A DNA stretch of 64,000 bases from Streptomyces xanthophaeus. Its GTDB lineage: Bacteria; Actinomycetota; Actinomycetes; Streptomycetales; Streptomycetaceae. Made by a program: the position numbers and the translations under genes. Numbering within the stretch: the first letter of the stretch is position 1; every line of letters begins with the position of its first letter. Below the pieces are notes generated by a model. It saw only the letters and a program-made list of their open reading frames with translations. It had not been told where the DNA came from and searched no databases. Positions 7,846-16,013 of this stretch are shown here, one piece after another. The stretch lies in the NCBI RefSeq assembly GCF_030440515.1, contig NZ_CP076543.1, positions 3,811,501 to 3,875,500 on the forward strand, in the 5' to 3' direction.

Positions 7846-9132
7846 GTGCCGAACCGAACCGACCGAACCGACCCAGCCAACCCAGCCAACCCGGCCGACC
7901 CGGCCGACCCGGCCGACCGCGCCGGCTCCCCGCCGGACGCGCCGCCGTCACACGAGCCCCGCGGCCGACCGGCCGCCGCCGTCGTGGCCTTCGCCTTCTG
8001 GATCACCATGGCGGGGACCACGGCGCCCACCCCGCTCTACCCGGTGTACGGCAAGGACTTCGGCTTCTCCCCGATCACCGTCACCGTGATCTTCGCCGTC
8101 TACGCCATCGGGGTCGTCGCCGGACTCCTCGCCTTCGGGCGCCTGTCGGACCAGATCGGGCGGCGCCCCGTACTGGTCGCGGCGACCCTGCTCTCCGTCT
8201 GCGCCGCCCTGGTGTTCCTGGCCGCCGACGACGTGGCCGTCCTGCTCGCCGCCCGCGTGATCTCCGGCTTCTCCGCCGCGCTCGTCACCGGCGCGGCCAC
8301 CGCCTCGCTCACGGAACTCCTCCCGCAGGACCGCGGGGTCCGGCCCGCGACGGTCGCGCTGTTCGCCAACATGGGCGGCCTCGCCTGCGGCACCCTGCTC
8401 GCCGGGATCCTGGCCGACGCCGCGCCCTCGCCGCTGCGCACGCCCTGGATCGTGATGCTCGTCCTGGCGGCGATCGGGCTGATCGGCGTGGCCTCGTCCC
8501 GGGAAACCGCCGCGCACCGCTCCGGATTCACCTTCCGGTTCCAGCCGCTGCACATCCCGGCGGAGATCCGCCCGGACTTCCTTCGCTCCGCGATGGCCGC
8601 CGGGGCGGGCTTCGCGGTGCTCGGCGTCCTCACCGCCGTCACCGGCCTGTTCCTCGGCACCGTCCTCCACGAGAGCAGCCACTCCCTCACCGGCCTCGTC
8701 GTCTTCACCGCCTTCGCCTGCACCGCACTGGGCCAGCTGCTGGTCCGGCGGATCAGGCCGGGCACCGCCCTCTCCGTGGCCTGCCTGGGGCTGATCCTCG
8801 CCGCGGCACTGATCGCGCTCGCCATGGCGGTCACCTCCCTGGTCCCGCTGCTCATCGGCGCCGCGGTGAACGGCCTGGCCACCGGCATCGCCCTCGGCCA
8901 CGGCATCGGCGTCATCACCACCCGCAGCGACCCGCAGCACCGCGGCGCGTCGGTGTCGACGTTCTTCGCGATCCTCTACTCCATGCTCGCCGTCCCCGCG
9001 ATCGGCGTCGGCGTCCTGATCCGTGCCACGAGCCTGCGGCCGGCCGGGGAGATCTTCAGCGCCGCGGTCGCGCTGCTCGCACTCACGGTGCTGCTCAGCC
9101 TCACCCGCTCGATCGGCCGGCCTCGGCACTGA
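7846..9132 (+). CDS. MFS multidrug-type transporter (DHA1-like)
   Basis: 428 aa with about 12 transmembrane segments, the motif-A-like loop GRLSDQIGRRPVL between TM2 and TM3, and a second-half CTALGQLLVRR region. It probably exports a drug or the local peptide product by proton antiport. GTG 7846 is chosen: GGAGGT lies 6 nt upstream, and the alternative ATG at 7795 falls inside the -10 box. The cytoplasmic N-terminus (residues 5-25) is a short tandem repeat of Pro-Ala-Asn/Asp encoded by a roughly 9-nt DNA repeat at about 7860-7915. It is probably repressed by the TetR protein encoded downstream on the same strand. Confidence 0.9.
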   Translation: MPNRTDRTDPANPANPADPADPADRAGSPPDAPPSHEPRGRPAAAVVAFAFWITMAGTTAPTPLYPVYGKDFGFSPITVTVIFAVYAIGVVAGLLAFGRLSDQIGRRPVLVAATLLSVCAALVFLAADDVAVLLAARVISGFSAALVTGAATASLTELLPQDRGVRPATVALFANMGGLACGTLLAGILADAAPSPLRTPWIVMLVLAAIGLIGVASSRETAAHRSGFTFRFQPLHIPAEIRPDFLRSAMAAGAGFAVLGVLTAVTGLFLGTVLHESSHSLTGLVVFTAFACTALGQLLVRRIRPGTALSVACLGLILAAALIALAMAVTSLVPLLIGAAVNGLATGIALGHGIGVITTRSDPQHRGASVSTFFAILYSMLAVPAIGVGVLIRATSLRPAGEIFSAAVALLALTVLLSLTRSIGRPRH

Positions 9133-9230
9133 CCCGGTGTGCCAGAATCGCGGCATTCGCACGGAACAAGAGGTGAACGACCATCAGCGCCGCACGGAAG
9201 ACCGAAGGCCGCCGCGCCCCCTCACCCGTC

Positions 9231-9809
9231 GTGAGCCGCACGGGTCCGCGGCGCAGTGAAAGCATTCGCGTCGCGGTGCTGAACGCCGCCGACGACCTGC
9301 TGGTGGAACAGGGCTTCGCCGCGACGACGATCGAGGGCATCGCCGCCCGGGCGGGCGTCGCCAAGCAGACGATCTACCGGTGGTGGAAGTCGAAGGTCGA
9401 GATCCTGCTCGACGCCCTGGAGGACGACGCCCTCGAAGGACTCGCCTGGGCCGAGCCGGCCGGAACCCCCGCCGAGGACCTCACCGCGCACCTGCACCGC
9501 GTCGCCGACTTCTTCCAGGAGCCGGCGGGCCAGGTACTCCAGGCGCTCCTCGGCCACGCCCAACTCGACCAGGACGCCGCCGCCTCCCTGCGCGAGGGAT
9601 TCCTGCTCAAGCAGCGCGCACGCGACCTGGCCGGCCTGGCCGCGATCATCGAACGCCACACGGGAAGGACCCCGGACGAGGAGACCCTCGCCCGCCTCGC
9701 CGACCTCCTGCTCGGCCCGATCTACTACCGCGTACTCGTCTTCGACAAACCGGCCGACAAACACCTCATCGAGGCCACCGCCCACCTCGCACTGAACCTC
9801 ACGGCCTGA
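9231..9809 (+). CDS. TetR/AcrR-family transcriptional repressor
   Basis: 192 aa. The N-terminal TetR DNA-binding domain is clear (VLNAADDLLVEQGFAATTIE, then GIAARAGVAKQTIYRWWKSK), followed by an all-helical ligand domain of the TetR_C type. It sits 98 nt after the MFS gene on the same strand and probably represses it through the palindrome at 7766-7799. The start is uncertain. GTG 9231 has no good ribosome site. The frame stays open upstream to a TGA only about 60 nt away, and an ATC at 9182 is preceded by AAGAGGTG, so an unusual initiation codon is possible. Confidence 0.87.
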   Translation: MSRTGPRRSESIRVAVLNAADDLLVEQGFAATTIEGIAARAGVAKQTIYRWWKSKVEILLDALEDDALEGLAWAEPAGTPAEDLTAHLHRVADFFQEPAGQVLQALLGHAQLDQDAAASLREGFLLKQRARDLAGLAAIIERHTGRTPDEETLARLADLLLGPIYYRVLVFDKPADKHLIEATAHLALNLTA

Positions 9810-9836
9810 CCGTCACGCTGGGGGCCGAACTGAACC

Positions 9837-10176
9837 ATGCCGAACTCCCCCAGGAGCCACGCGTTGGTCGCGATCATTCCCCGCCACCCCTTTCCGACGG
9901 GGAACGCGGAAGCCGGCCTCGCCGTTCTCCAGGGGAGCACGGACAGGTGGATCGACGGTCTGAAGGACGATTCCAGAGGTCTGGGCGAAGCCCTGGACAG
10001 AATGCTCATGCTGACCAAGGCGCCCCGACGGGCCGCCGAGCGTCACCTGCTCGGGCGCGCGGGAATGCTCAGCACCCGTCCCCCTCGACGGTGCCGAGGG
10101 GGCGCGGGTGTGGGAGTGGGACGACCTCCCCGAGCTGATCGCCGCGCTCGGGGTGGACATCGCCGCCACGGCGTAG
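9837..10176 (+). other. Decayed coding remnants, unrecognised
   Basis: Two short plus-strand stretches look protein-like but lie in different frames. One is about 9900-10030 (reading GLAVLQGSTDRWIDGLKDDS). The other is about 10080-10176 (reading GARVWEWDDLPELIAALGVD and ending at TAG 10174-10176). Neither has a full gene around it and I recognise no family. It is best described as the debris edge of the accessory region. Confidence 0.3.
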
Positions 10177-10231
10177 CGCGGGAGCGTATGGGCCAGCGTC
10201 AAGGCGGCCGTGCCCGTATGCCCCCGCCACC

Positions 10232-10390
10232 TCACTTGCGCTGCCATTCGTCACGCAACCGGCGAACAGCCGAGATCGCACGCAGCGCCTTGTCCACGAG
10301 TATGGGCACCTGATCGAGCGCATGGCCTACTACGAGAACACATCCGCCGAGTCCGGCTACCGCCGCCGTAGCCCATCCGACTGTTTCCAT
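10232..10390 (-). CDS. Small putative membrane protein (52 aa), unrecognised
   Basis: Reads METVGWATAAVAGLGGCVLV, then VGHALDQVPILVDKALRAIS and AVRRLRDEWQRK. One hydrophobic helix (residues 5-25) is followed by an amphipathic basic helix. AGGAAGG lies about 11 nt before the ATG at 10388-10390; the frame continues open to a GTG at 10456. I do not recognise a family. It is isolated among decayed sequence, so it may be a phage- or element-derived small protein or a chance frame. Confidence 0.4.
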   Translation of the reverse strand: METVGWATAAVAGLGGCVLVVGHALDQVPILVDKALRAISAVRRLRDEWQRK

Positions 10391-10828
10391 CCGGACCGAT
10401 TCGCCTTCCTGGAGGGCGGTCGGTTCAGGCAACAGGGGCAGCCTCGAACCGACCACCGATGCTCGTTGGTAGTCAGGTCGAGAGCCATAGCCCGCACGCC
10501 GTATCTCGCAATATGTCGTTGTCGCAGGTAGAGCCCTGCTTACCCCACAATCTTCGGCACGTCGGATCTACCGTGCGGGGACCTAGCCCTGCTTTGTGCC
10601 GCGACAGGGACCTTGCCCCGCCGTGGGATGGGAACCCCGCAGTGTCGGTTGTGCGGCGACCTATCAGGGTCCAGCTAGGGCCAGCATCGACGGAGAACAG
10701 GCCGGCCGCTCACAAACCCTTGCGTCGTTACTCATTCGTGACCTAGAGTCGGGAGCGCCTCCGGCGTGCCCGGACACAACCCCCACTCTCACGCCCTGCC
10801 ACCATCCCCCCGGCGACGGGGCGGACTG
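10391..10828. other. Non-coding or decayed interval
   Basis: About 440 nt with lower GC than the flanks and no supportable gene. The motif AGCCCTGCTT occurs twice (about 10532 and 10584) in partly similar surroundings, a weak imperfect direct repeat. I see no promoter or attachment-site copy matching the tRNA-Thr 3' end. Confidence 0.35.
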
Positions 10829-11159
10829 CTATGCGGCGGGACGCAGGTTCGCGATTGCTTCGAGACGCGCAAGCACCCAGGCGCAGCTTGATACGAAGCC
10901 AAATGCCGCCTCGGGCAGAACCGTGTGCTGGCCGTGCGAAACGCGCGCCCGCAGGCGAGACAGGTTCATTGCTGTGTCGGCGTCGTGAGGTTCCAGCAGT
11001 CCGTGTTGCCTCAACGCCTGAATGGTCGTCGATGCGTTGCACATGCGCGGGGACTGCGCATCCTGCGGCAGTTGGGGGGGTGGCCTTCCGGAGCGCCGTT
11101 TCGACTGCTCTCCAAGCGATCATTACGGCGCTGTCCGGTGAGGTCGCGATCAAGTCCAA
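10829..11159 (-). pseudogene. HEPN/DUF4145-like protein, frameshifted at a G7 run and possibly 5'-truncated
   Basis: Two minus-strand pieces belong together. MDLIATSPDSAVMIAWRAVE starts at 11159, and MCNASTTIQALRQHGLLEPH ends at the stop at 10829. They are in different frames separated by a run of seven G on the plus strand (11074-11080). Removing one base joins them into about 109 aa through KATPQLPQDAQSPRMCNAST. The joined protein is helical and carries LRARVSHG, which fits the R-x4-6-H motif of HEPN-type proteins; that assignment is tentative. The 5' side abuts the phage portal remnant, so the beginning may be lost. The G run could also be a sequencing error or a phase-variable tract. Confidence 0.5.
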
Positions 11160-11167
11160 TGCCTGAC

Positions 11168-11847
11168 CGACGACAGCCTCGATACGACATGGACGAGTTG
11201 GATTCGCGATCTGCGGCTCGCCCAGGCGCGGCTGCTCGTGCCTGACGGGTACCTACGTGACCACGGGCCCGGGCGCGGCGCGAGCTTTGACGACGACCGG
11301 GAAATCTGGAAGCTGCTCAACATCCCGCCGACCGAGCAGGGCGGCGCCGGCATCACCCTGGATCAGTTCTCGATCAGAGTCGACGAGCACGAGCGCACCT
11401 CGGCCGCGATCACCCGGCAAGCTGTGATGAGCGCCGGATATTCGGCAGCGACGTTCGGGCTCGGCGACCAGGGCTCCGCCGTGACCGCGACCGAAGTCAA
11501 GGCGCGCGAGCGAAAGAGCATGATCACCCGGGGGAGAAAGTGAGGTACTGGGGCCGCCCGTCGCCGACATGCTAGGCGTTCTGCTGCTGCTCGACCGGCA
11601 GTTCTTCACCCCGCGGATCATGCCCGAGCGACCCCGCATGAAGTTTGGCGACTCGATCACTGATGACACGTCCCCGCTCGCACAAACTCTGTCGTTGCTC
11701 CAGCAGGCGCAAGCCGTCTCGACCGAGACGAAAGTGCGGCTGCTGCACCCCGATTGGGACGCAACAGCCGTGCACGCCGAGGTCGACTGCATCCTCGTCG
11801 AGACCGGGCAGGCAGTGCCTGACCGATGCAAGCCGGGGTCCTTTTAA
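11168..11847 (+). pseudogene. Phage portal protein remnant (C-terminal half)
   Basis: It starts in the middle of the protein (DTTWTSWIRDLRLAQARLLV). It continues with PDGYLRDHGPGRGASFDDDR, IPPTEQGGAGITLDQFSIRV and GSAVTATEVKARERKSMITR, which are typical of SPP1-type portal proteins of actinophages. The frame breaks at the TGA at 11541-11543 and resumes in another frame with FGDSITDDTSPLAQTLSLLQ, then QAQAVSTETKVRLLHPDWD, ending at 11847. The N-terminal half is missing and at least one frameshift is present, so it is inactive. The left boundary abuts the HEPN-like remnant on the other strand. Confidence 0.72.
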
Positions 11848-11857
11848 AGCGCGAGCG

Positions 11858-12091
11858 TCAGCTATCCCGCCTCAACGCTGCCCATGCCACCAGGGCATCA
11901 CAGCATTGGCCGGTAACACCGAGCAGCACCAGCGCCCACACCACGATGGGCTCTTGTACGTGTCCACTCGCAATGACAAAGGCAACGCTGCTGCCGGTGA
12001 TGGCGCTCCATCGAACCGAGGGGCGCGGAACCCTTACAACGAGGTCAGCCCGTGGCTCAGTTGTGGCGCTTCCTGACTGATTGGTACTCAC
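11858..12091 (-). CDS. Small putative membrane protein (77 aa), unrecognised
   Basis: Reads (V)STNQSGSATTEPRADLVV with two hydrophobic stretches, SAITGSSVAFVIASGH and PIVVWALVLLGVTGQ, and a short basic C-terminus ending AALRRDS. GC-rich third positions support coding. GTG 12089-12091 is assumed from the ribosome-like GGTGGA immediately before it; the spacing is poor, and the frame stays open to 12247. It lies in opposite orientation between two phage structural remnants, so it is probably a moron-type or host insertion gene. No family is recognised. Confidence 0.4.
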   Translation of the reverse strand: MSTNQSGSATTEPRADLVVRVPRPSVRWSAITGSSVAFVIASGHVQEPIVVWALVLLGVTGQCCDALVAWAALRRDS

Positions 12092-12299
12092 TCCACCGTG
12101 CTCCCTGATGGCAGGCCCGTCTTGGGCGCGAGACGACGACAGAGCGTGTGTGCACAACACGTCTTGCCTGCCAACCAGTGTGGCATCACAAGTGCCACGA
12201 GAACCTAGGAATCGAAGATAGAAAACATCTTCCCCCTTCGATGTCACGGTACCGTCTGGTTTCTGTCACGGAGCCGCTACAGCGAGTGGATGGTGATTT

Positions 12300-13120
12300 A
12301 TGCCGATTCACCCCGCCATGGCCGAAGTTCTCACGACCGGCATCCGCGCCCCTTACGCGGACGCCGAGCAGCGCCTGCCCGGCATCGTCGCGCGGCAGCT
12401 CGCCGAGGGGTTCGACGCTCCCGGGTGGGCGGTCGCCAAACTGCGCGACATTCAGCCGCTACGGCGAGCGGCGCAGGGTGTCGTCGACGCTCTCGCGACT
12501 GCCACCGTCTTGAGGTGTTCTCGGCCGTAACCGAGGCGTACGACGTCGGGGCGCGCGCCGGCCTCGCCGAACTCGGCGCCCTCTCGGATGCCGACGCCCG
12601 CCGGATCGCCGGCAGCACACCCAACACCCGCGCCGTTGACCGCCTCGCCGCCGAGACGGTCGAGCTCGTCACCGAGACGCACCGCGGGATTCTCCGCGGC
12701 GTCGAGGACGGATACCGGCAGGTCATCAGCGAAGTGTCGGAGACCCGCTCCTCGGTATCGACACCTGTCGGCAGGCCACGCAGCGCACCCTCGAACGGTT
12801 CGCCGACCGGGGATTGCGGACGTTCGTCGACAAGGGCGGGCGCGCGTGGCAGATGACAAGCTATGCCGAGATGGCAGTACAGACCGCCGTCGGGCGGGCC
12901 GCGGCCGAGGCGCACGGCGACAAGCTGCGCGCCGTCGGCGTCTCGCTCGTCATCGTCTCCAACGCCGCCCACAACTGCGATCTTTGCGACCCACTCGAGG
13001 GCAAGGTGCTTGCGCTCGACGGACCGGGTGGCTCCCGGACCGTCGAGGTCGAGCACGCCACCGACGACAACCGCAGCGTGCAGGTGCACGTCGCCGGATC
13101 GCTCAACGACGCCCGCCGCT
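12300..13120 (+). pseudogene. Phage minor capsid protein remnant (Phage_min_cap2-like)
   Basis: The pieces, in order but in three frames, are MPIHPAMAEVLTTGIRAPYA (12300 on), VTEAYDVGARAGLAELGALS (about 12530-12750), and LLGIDTCRQATQRTLERFAD with RTFVDKGGRAWQMTSYAEMA and AHNCDLCDPLEGKVLALDG (about 12750-13110). The Cys-x2-Cys and WQMTSYAEMAVQTAVGRAA segments match phage minor capsid/head morphogenesis proteins. At least two frameshifts are needed, and the C-terminus is cut at about 13118, where integrase sequence begins, so the gene is dead. It supports a former siphophage-like prophage together with the portal remnant. Confidence 0.7.
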
Positions 13121-13781
13121 CGGGGCATGGTGCTGCCGTTGTTCCACCTGTTCACGCTCCGAGGTCTGCGCCGCGGCGAGGCATGCGGCGTCCGCTGATC
13201 CGACTACAACACGACCACGGGCGAGCTCACAGTCGCGACGCAGCTCGTGCAGGACGGCTGGGAAGTCGTCGAGTCGGCGCCCAAGACCGACAGCGGCGAG
13301 CGGATCATCTCGCTCGACGAGTACACCGTCGAGGTCCTCGAAGCTCATCGAGTCAGGCAAGGCGCCGAGCGCCTCGAATGGGGCGAGGCGTGGCAGGACA
13401 CAGGCCGAATGTTCACGCAGGAAAGCGGCGAGTGGATTCATCCCGGTTGGTTGACGGACCAGTTCGAGCGGCTCGTCGAGCTCTCGGGTCTGCCGCCGCC
13501 TGCACGATCTGCGGCACGTCGCCGCCGGAGTCGACGTCAAGATCGTGTCCGAGACCCTCGGGCACTCCGACTCCCGGATCACTCGGGACATCTATCAGTC
13601 GGTCATGCCCAAGGCCGTCGCCGAGGCCGCCGAGGCGACCGCCGCCATGGTCCCGCGCGGAGCAGCCCGATCGCCCAAGCAGAAGGCCGTCGAGGCAGTC
13701 AACGAGCAGGACGGCATCACGTCGGCATCACATGAGGGCGCGAAGATCATCGCGTTCCGTCCCCGCTTGGTCGGGGCATAA
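13121..13781 (+). pseudogene. Tyrosine integrase remnant (C-terminal catalytic domain)
   Basis: The sequence begins inside the catalytic domain (FHLFTLRGLRRGEACGVR, containing the first catalytic Arg). It meets an in-frame TGA at 13196-13198 where a Trp is expected, then continues with DYNTTTGELTVATQLVQDGW and GEWIHPGWLTDQFERLVELS. After a frameshift near 13500 it reads LHDLRHVAAGVDVKIVSETL, then GHSDSRITRDIYQSV. The usual seven or so residues between LRH and AAG are missing. It ends 45 nt from the 3' end of tRNA-Thr, the normal position for an integrase next to its attachment site. Stop, frameshift and deletion make it inactive. Confidence 0.8.
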
Positions 13782-13823
13782 GAAAAACCCCAGGTCACGG
13801 CGAGTGAGTCCTAGGGTTCTTCT
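13781..13823. terminator. Imperfect hairpin between integrase remnant and tRNA-Thr
   Basis: AGAAAAACCCCAGG (13781-13794) pairs with CCTAGGGTTCTTCT (13810-13823) at 12 of 14 positions around a 15-nt loop. It lies between the convergent integrase remnant and tRNA gene and would serve both directions. Confidence 0.5.
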
Positions 13824-13825
13824 AG

Positions 13826-13899
13826 AGCCGCCTTCGGGATTCGAACCCGAGACCTACGCATTACGAGTGCGTTGCTCTGGCCAACTGAGCTAAGGCGGC
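13826..13899 (-). tRNA. tRNA-Thr (anticodon CGT)
   Basis: 74 nt. The acceptor stem is GCCGCCT/AGGCGGC, the D arm GCTC...GAGC, the anticodon stem ACGCA/TGCGT with loop CTCGTAA (anticodon CGT at 34-36, reading ACG), and the T arm TCGGG-TTCGAAT-CCCGA. The discriminator base is U and CCA is not encoded. The 3' end faces the decayed integrase, so it is the likely attachment site of the lost element. I found no second copy of the 3' end within the window. Confidence 0.96.
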
Positions 13900-14260
13900 A
13901 CCGCTGGTCAGACAAGTGTTCCCTCGAAGAGGGGCGCTCATCAGCAGCGGCGCCAAGTCTACAGGGTGTGGGAGGGTGCCCTGAACCAGGTTTCGCGGCG
14001 GTGGGGCGCGGGGCACAGATCAGGGTGATCGCGGCATACGCGGCGCACGCCGCCACCAAGCCGGACGGGGGTCTCGCAGGTGCGCCGGGGTCTGCTCGGG
14101 CAGCCAGGAGTCATCGGCGTCCGTGCGCCACAGGGACCCGGCATCGAGCGGAAACTCCTGCGTCGGCGGGGCCGGCGACGAACCAGCCGGGGATCCGCTC
14201 GAACCGGCCCCGCCAGCTGCGCCGCTCGCCGGGAGCAAACCGTTTACCGGGGCGGCGGCC
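13900..14260. other. Intergenic stretch between tRNA-Thr and secreted hydrolase
   Basis: 361 nt. The minus strand has a short open stretch reading EFPLDAGSLWRTDADDSWLP, but it has no start codon outside the neighbouring gene's reverse frame and no recognisable family. I see no supportable gene here; it should contain the tRNA promoter and the 3' end of the hydrolase transcript. Confidence 0.4.
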
Positions 14261-15829
14261 TCAGCACTTCTTGCCGTCCTGCGGGGCCTTGCCCTCCAGG
14301 AGGTAGCGGTTGATCGCGGCGTCGATGCACTCGCTGCCGCGCCCGTACGCCGTGTGGCCGTCGCCGTCGTAGGTGAGGAGCGTGCCCGATTCGAGCTGGC
14401 CGGCCAGCGCCTGGGCCCACTTGTACGGGGTCGCCGGGTCACGGGTGGTGCCCACCACCACGATCGGCGCGGCGCCCTTCGCCGTCAGTTCCCTCGCCTT
14501 GCCCGCGGCCTTCACCGGCCAGTACGTGCAGTTCAGCGCGGCCCAGGCCAGGCCCGCGCCGAAGACCGGGGAGGCCTTCTCGAAGGACGGCAGGGCGGTG
14601 TCGACGGCCTCGGGGCCGCTGAAGGCCGGGGGCTGGTCGAGACAGTTGACGGCGGCGTTCGCGAACATCAGGTTGGCGTACTTGCCGTCCGCCTCGCGCT
14701 CGTAGTAGCCGTCGGCCAGGCTCAGCAGGCCGGATCCGTCGCCGTTGATCGCCGAGCTGAGCGCCTCGCGCAGCTGCGGCCAGGCGCTCTCGTCGTACAG
14801 CGCCGCGATCACCCCGGTCGTCGCGAGGGCCTCGCCCAGCGGGCGGTCCGGGTCGCCGCTCGACACGGGCTGGGCGTCGATCTTGCGGAAGAACTCCTTC
14901 AGGCGCGCCCCCACCGCGTCCGGGCCGCCCTTGCCCAGCGGGCAGTCGGGCTGCTTCGCGCAGTCCTTGGCGAAGGCGGTGAAGGCCGTGTCGAAGCCCT
15001 CCGTCTGGTCCCGGTTCAGTTCGAGCGCGGGCCGGGTGGGGTCCATCGCCCCGTCCAGGACCAGCCGGCCGACCCGGTCCGGGAAGAGGTCCGCGTACGT
15101 GGCGCCCAGGAAGGTGCCGTACGAGGCCCCGACGTAGTTGAGCTTCTTGTCCCCGAGCAGCGCGCGCAGCAGGTCCATGTCCCGGGCGGCGTCGACGGTG
15201 GAGACGTGCGGCAGGACCCGTCCGGAATTCGTCCGGCAGGCGGCCGCGAACTCCTTGAACGCCGCCACCAGCTCCGCCCGCTCGGCCGGGTCGTCCGGCG
15301 TCAGGTCCACCTGTGTGTACTTGTCCATGGCCGGGCCGTTCAGGCACTCGACGGGGCTGCTGCGTTCCACCCCGCGCGGGTCGAAGGACACCATGTCGTA
15401 CCGGGCCCGGACGGCTGCGGGATAGCCGATGCCGGCGTACGCCTGGAGGTAGCCGATGCCGGAGCCGCCCGGGCCGCCCGGGTTGACCATCAGCGAGCCG
15501 AGGCGCTTGCCGGGACCGGTGGCCGTACGGCGCGACACCGCGATGTCGACGTCCTGGCCGGAGCCGGGGTTCGCGTAGTCCAGCGGGGCCTTCATGGTGG
15601 AGCACTGGAATCCGGGGACGCCGCAGTCGCGCCAGGTCAGCTTCTGCTCGTAGTACGGGCGCAGCGCGGCCGCGTCGGGGGACGGCTGCGCCGCCGCCGT
15701 GCCGGACTCCGCCGGGGAGAACGCGGCGGCCCCCGGTTCCCCCAGCCCGCCCGAGGTGCACCCGGAGAGCAGCAGCCCGGCGGCTGCGATCACGGTTCCG
15801 GTGGTACGCAGCAGGCGACTGGTGTCCAT
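14261..15829 (-). CDS. Secreted alpha/beta hydrolase lipoprotein, tripeptidyl aminopeptidase (Slp/Tap) family
   Basis: 522 aa. The N-terminus has a lipoprotein signal ending LLLSGC (Cys about residue 24), so it is anchored outside the membrane. The peptidase core shows NPGGPGGSG (oxyanion region), SFDPRGVERSSPVEC, the nucleophile elbow GASYGTFLG (Ser about residue 235), and a late GDGHTAYGRGSEC with the catalytic His. The late acid is in VVGTTRDPATPY. This is the arrangement of Streptomyces SlpD/SlpE-type tripeptidyl aminopeptidases, which release N-terminal tripeptides from extracellular peptides. The start ATG 15829 gives an exact signal peptide. It is monocistronic and codirectional with holB. 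Confidence 0.92.
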   Translation of the reverse strand: MDTSRLLRTTGTVIAAAGLLLSGCTSGGLGEPGAAAFSPAESGTAAAQPSPDAAALRPYYEQKLTWRDCGVPGFQCSTMKAPLDYANPGSGQDVDIAVSRRTATGPGKRLGSLMVNPGGPGGSGIGYLQAYAGIGYPAAVRARYDMVSFDPRGVERSSPVECLNGPAMDKYTQVDLTPDDPAERAELVAAFKEFAAACRTNSGRVLPHVSTVDAARDMDLLRALLGDKKLNYVGASYGTFLGATYADLFPDRVGRLVLDGAMDPTRPALELNRDQTEGFDTAFTAFAKDCAKQPDCPLGKGGPDAVGARLKEFFRKIDAQPVSSGDPDRPLGEALATTGVIAALYDESAWPQLREALSSAINGDGSGLLSLADGYYEREADGKYANLMFANAAVNCLDQPPAFSGPEAVDTALPSFEKASPVFGAGLAWAALNCTYWPVKAAGKARELTAKGAAPIVVVGTTRDPATPYKWAQALAGQLESGTLLTYDGDGHTAYGRGSECIDAAINRYLLEGKAPQDGKKC

Positions 15830-16013
15830 CCCCGGAGCCTACGTCCTACCGGCGGAGGTGAGCAGGCGCTCCGAGCCCGGACGGCCGCACGCCTTCCGTG
15901 ACACCTGCCGGGCCCGGCACGGACCGGCCGCTACCCGGCTCCGGCGCCTGGTTCGCCCGTACGGGTGAGCCGGTCAACCGGGTAGGGACCACCGCCCGGC
16001 GGCCCGGCCGCGG

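Noticed and set aside
9810..13900. attL/attR direct repeat of the tRNA-Thr 3' end
   Set aside because: Scanning the decayed region by eye gave no second copy of the T-arm/acceptor sequence, so element boundaries are not claimed.
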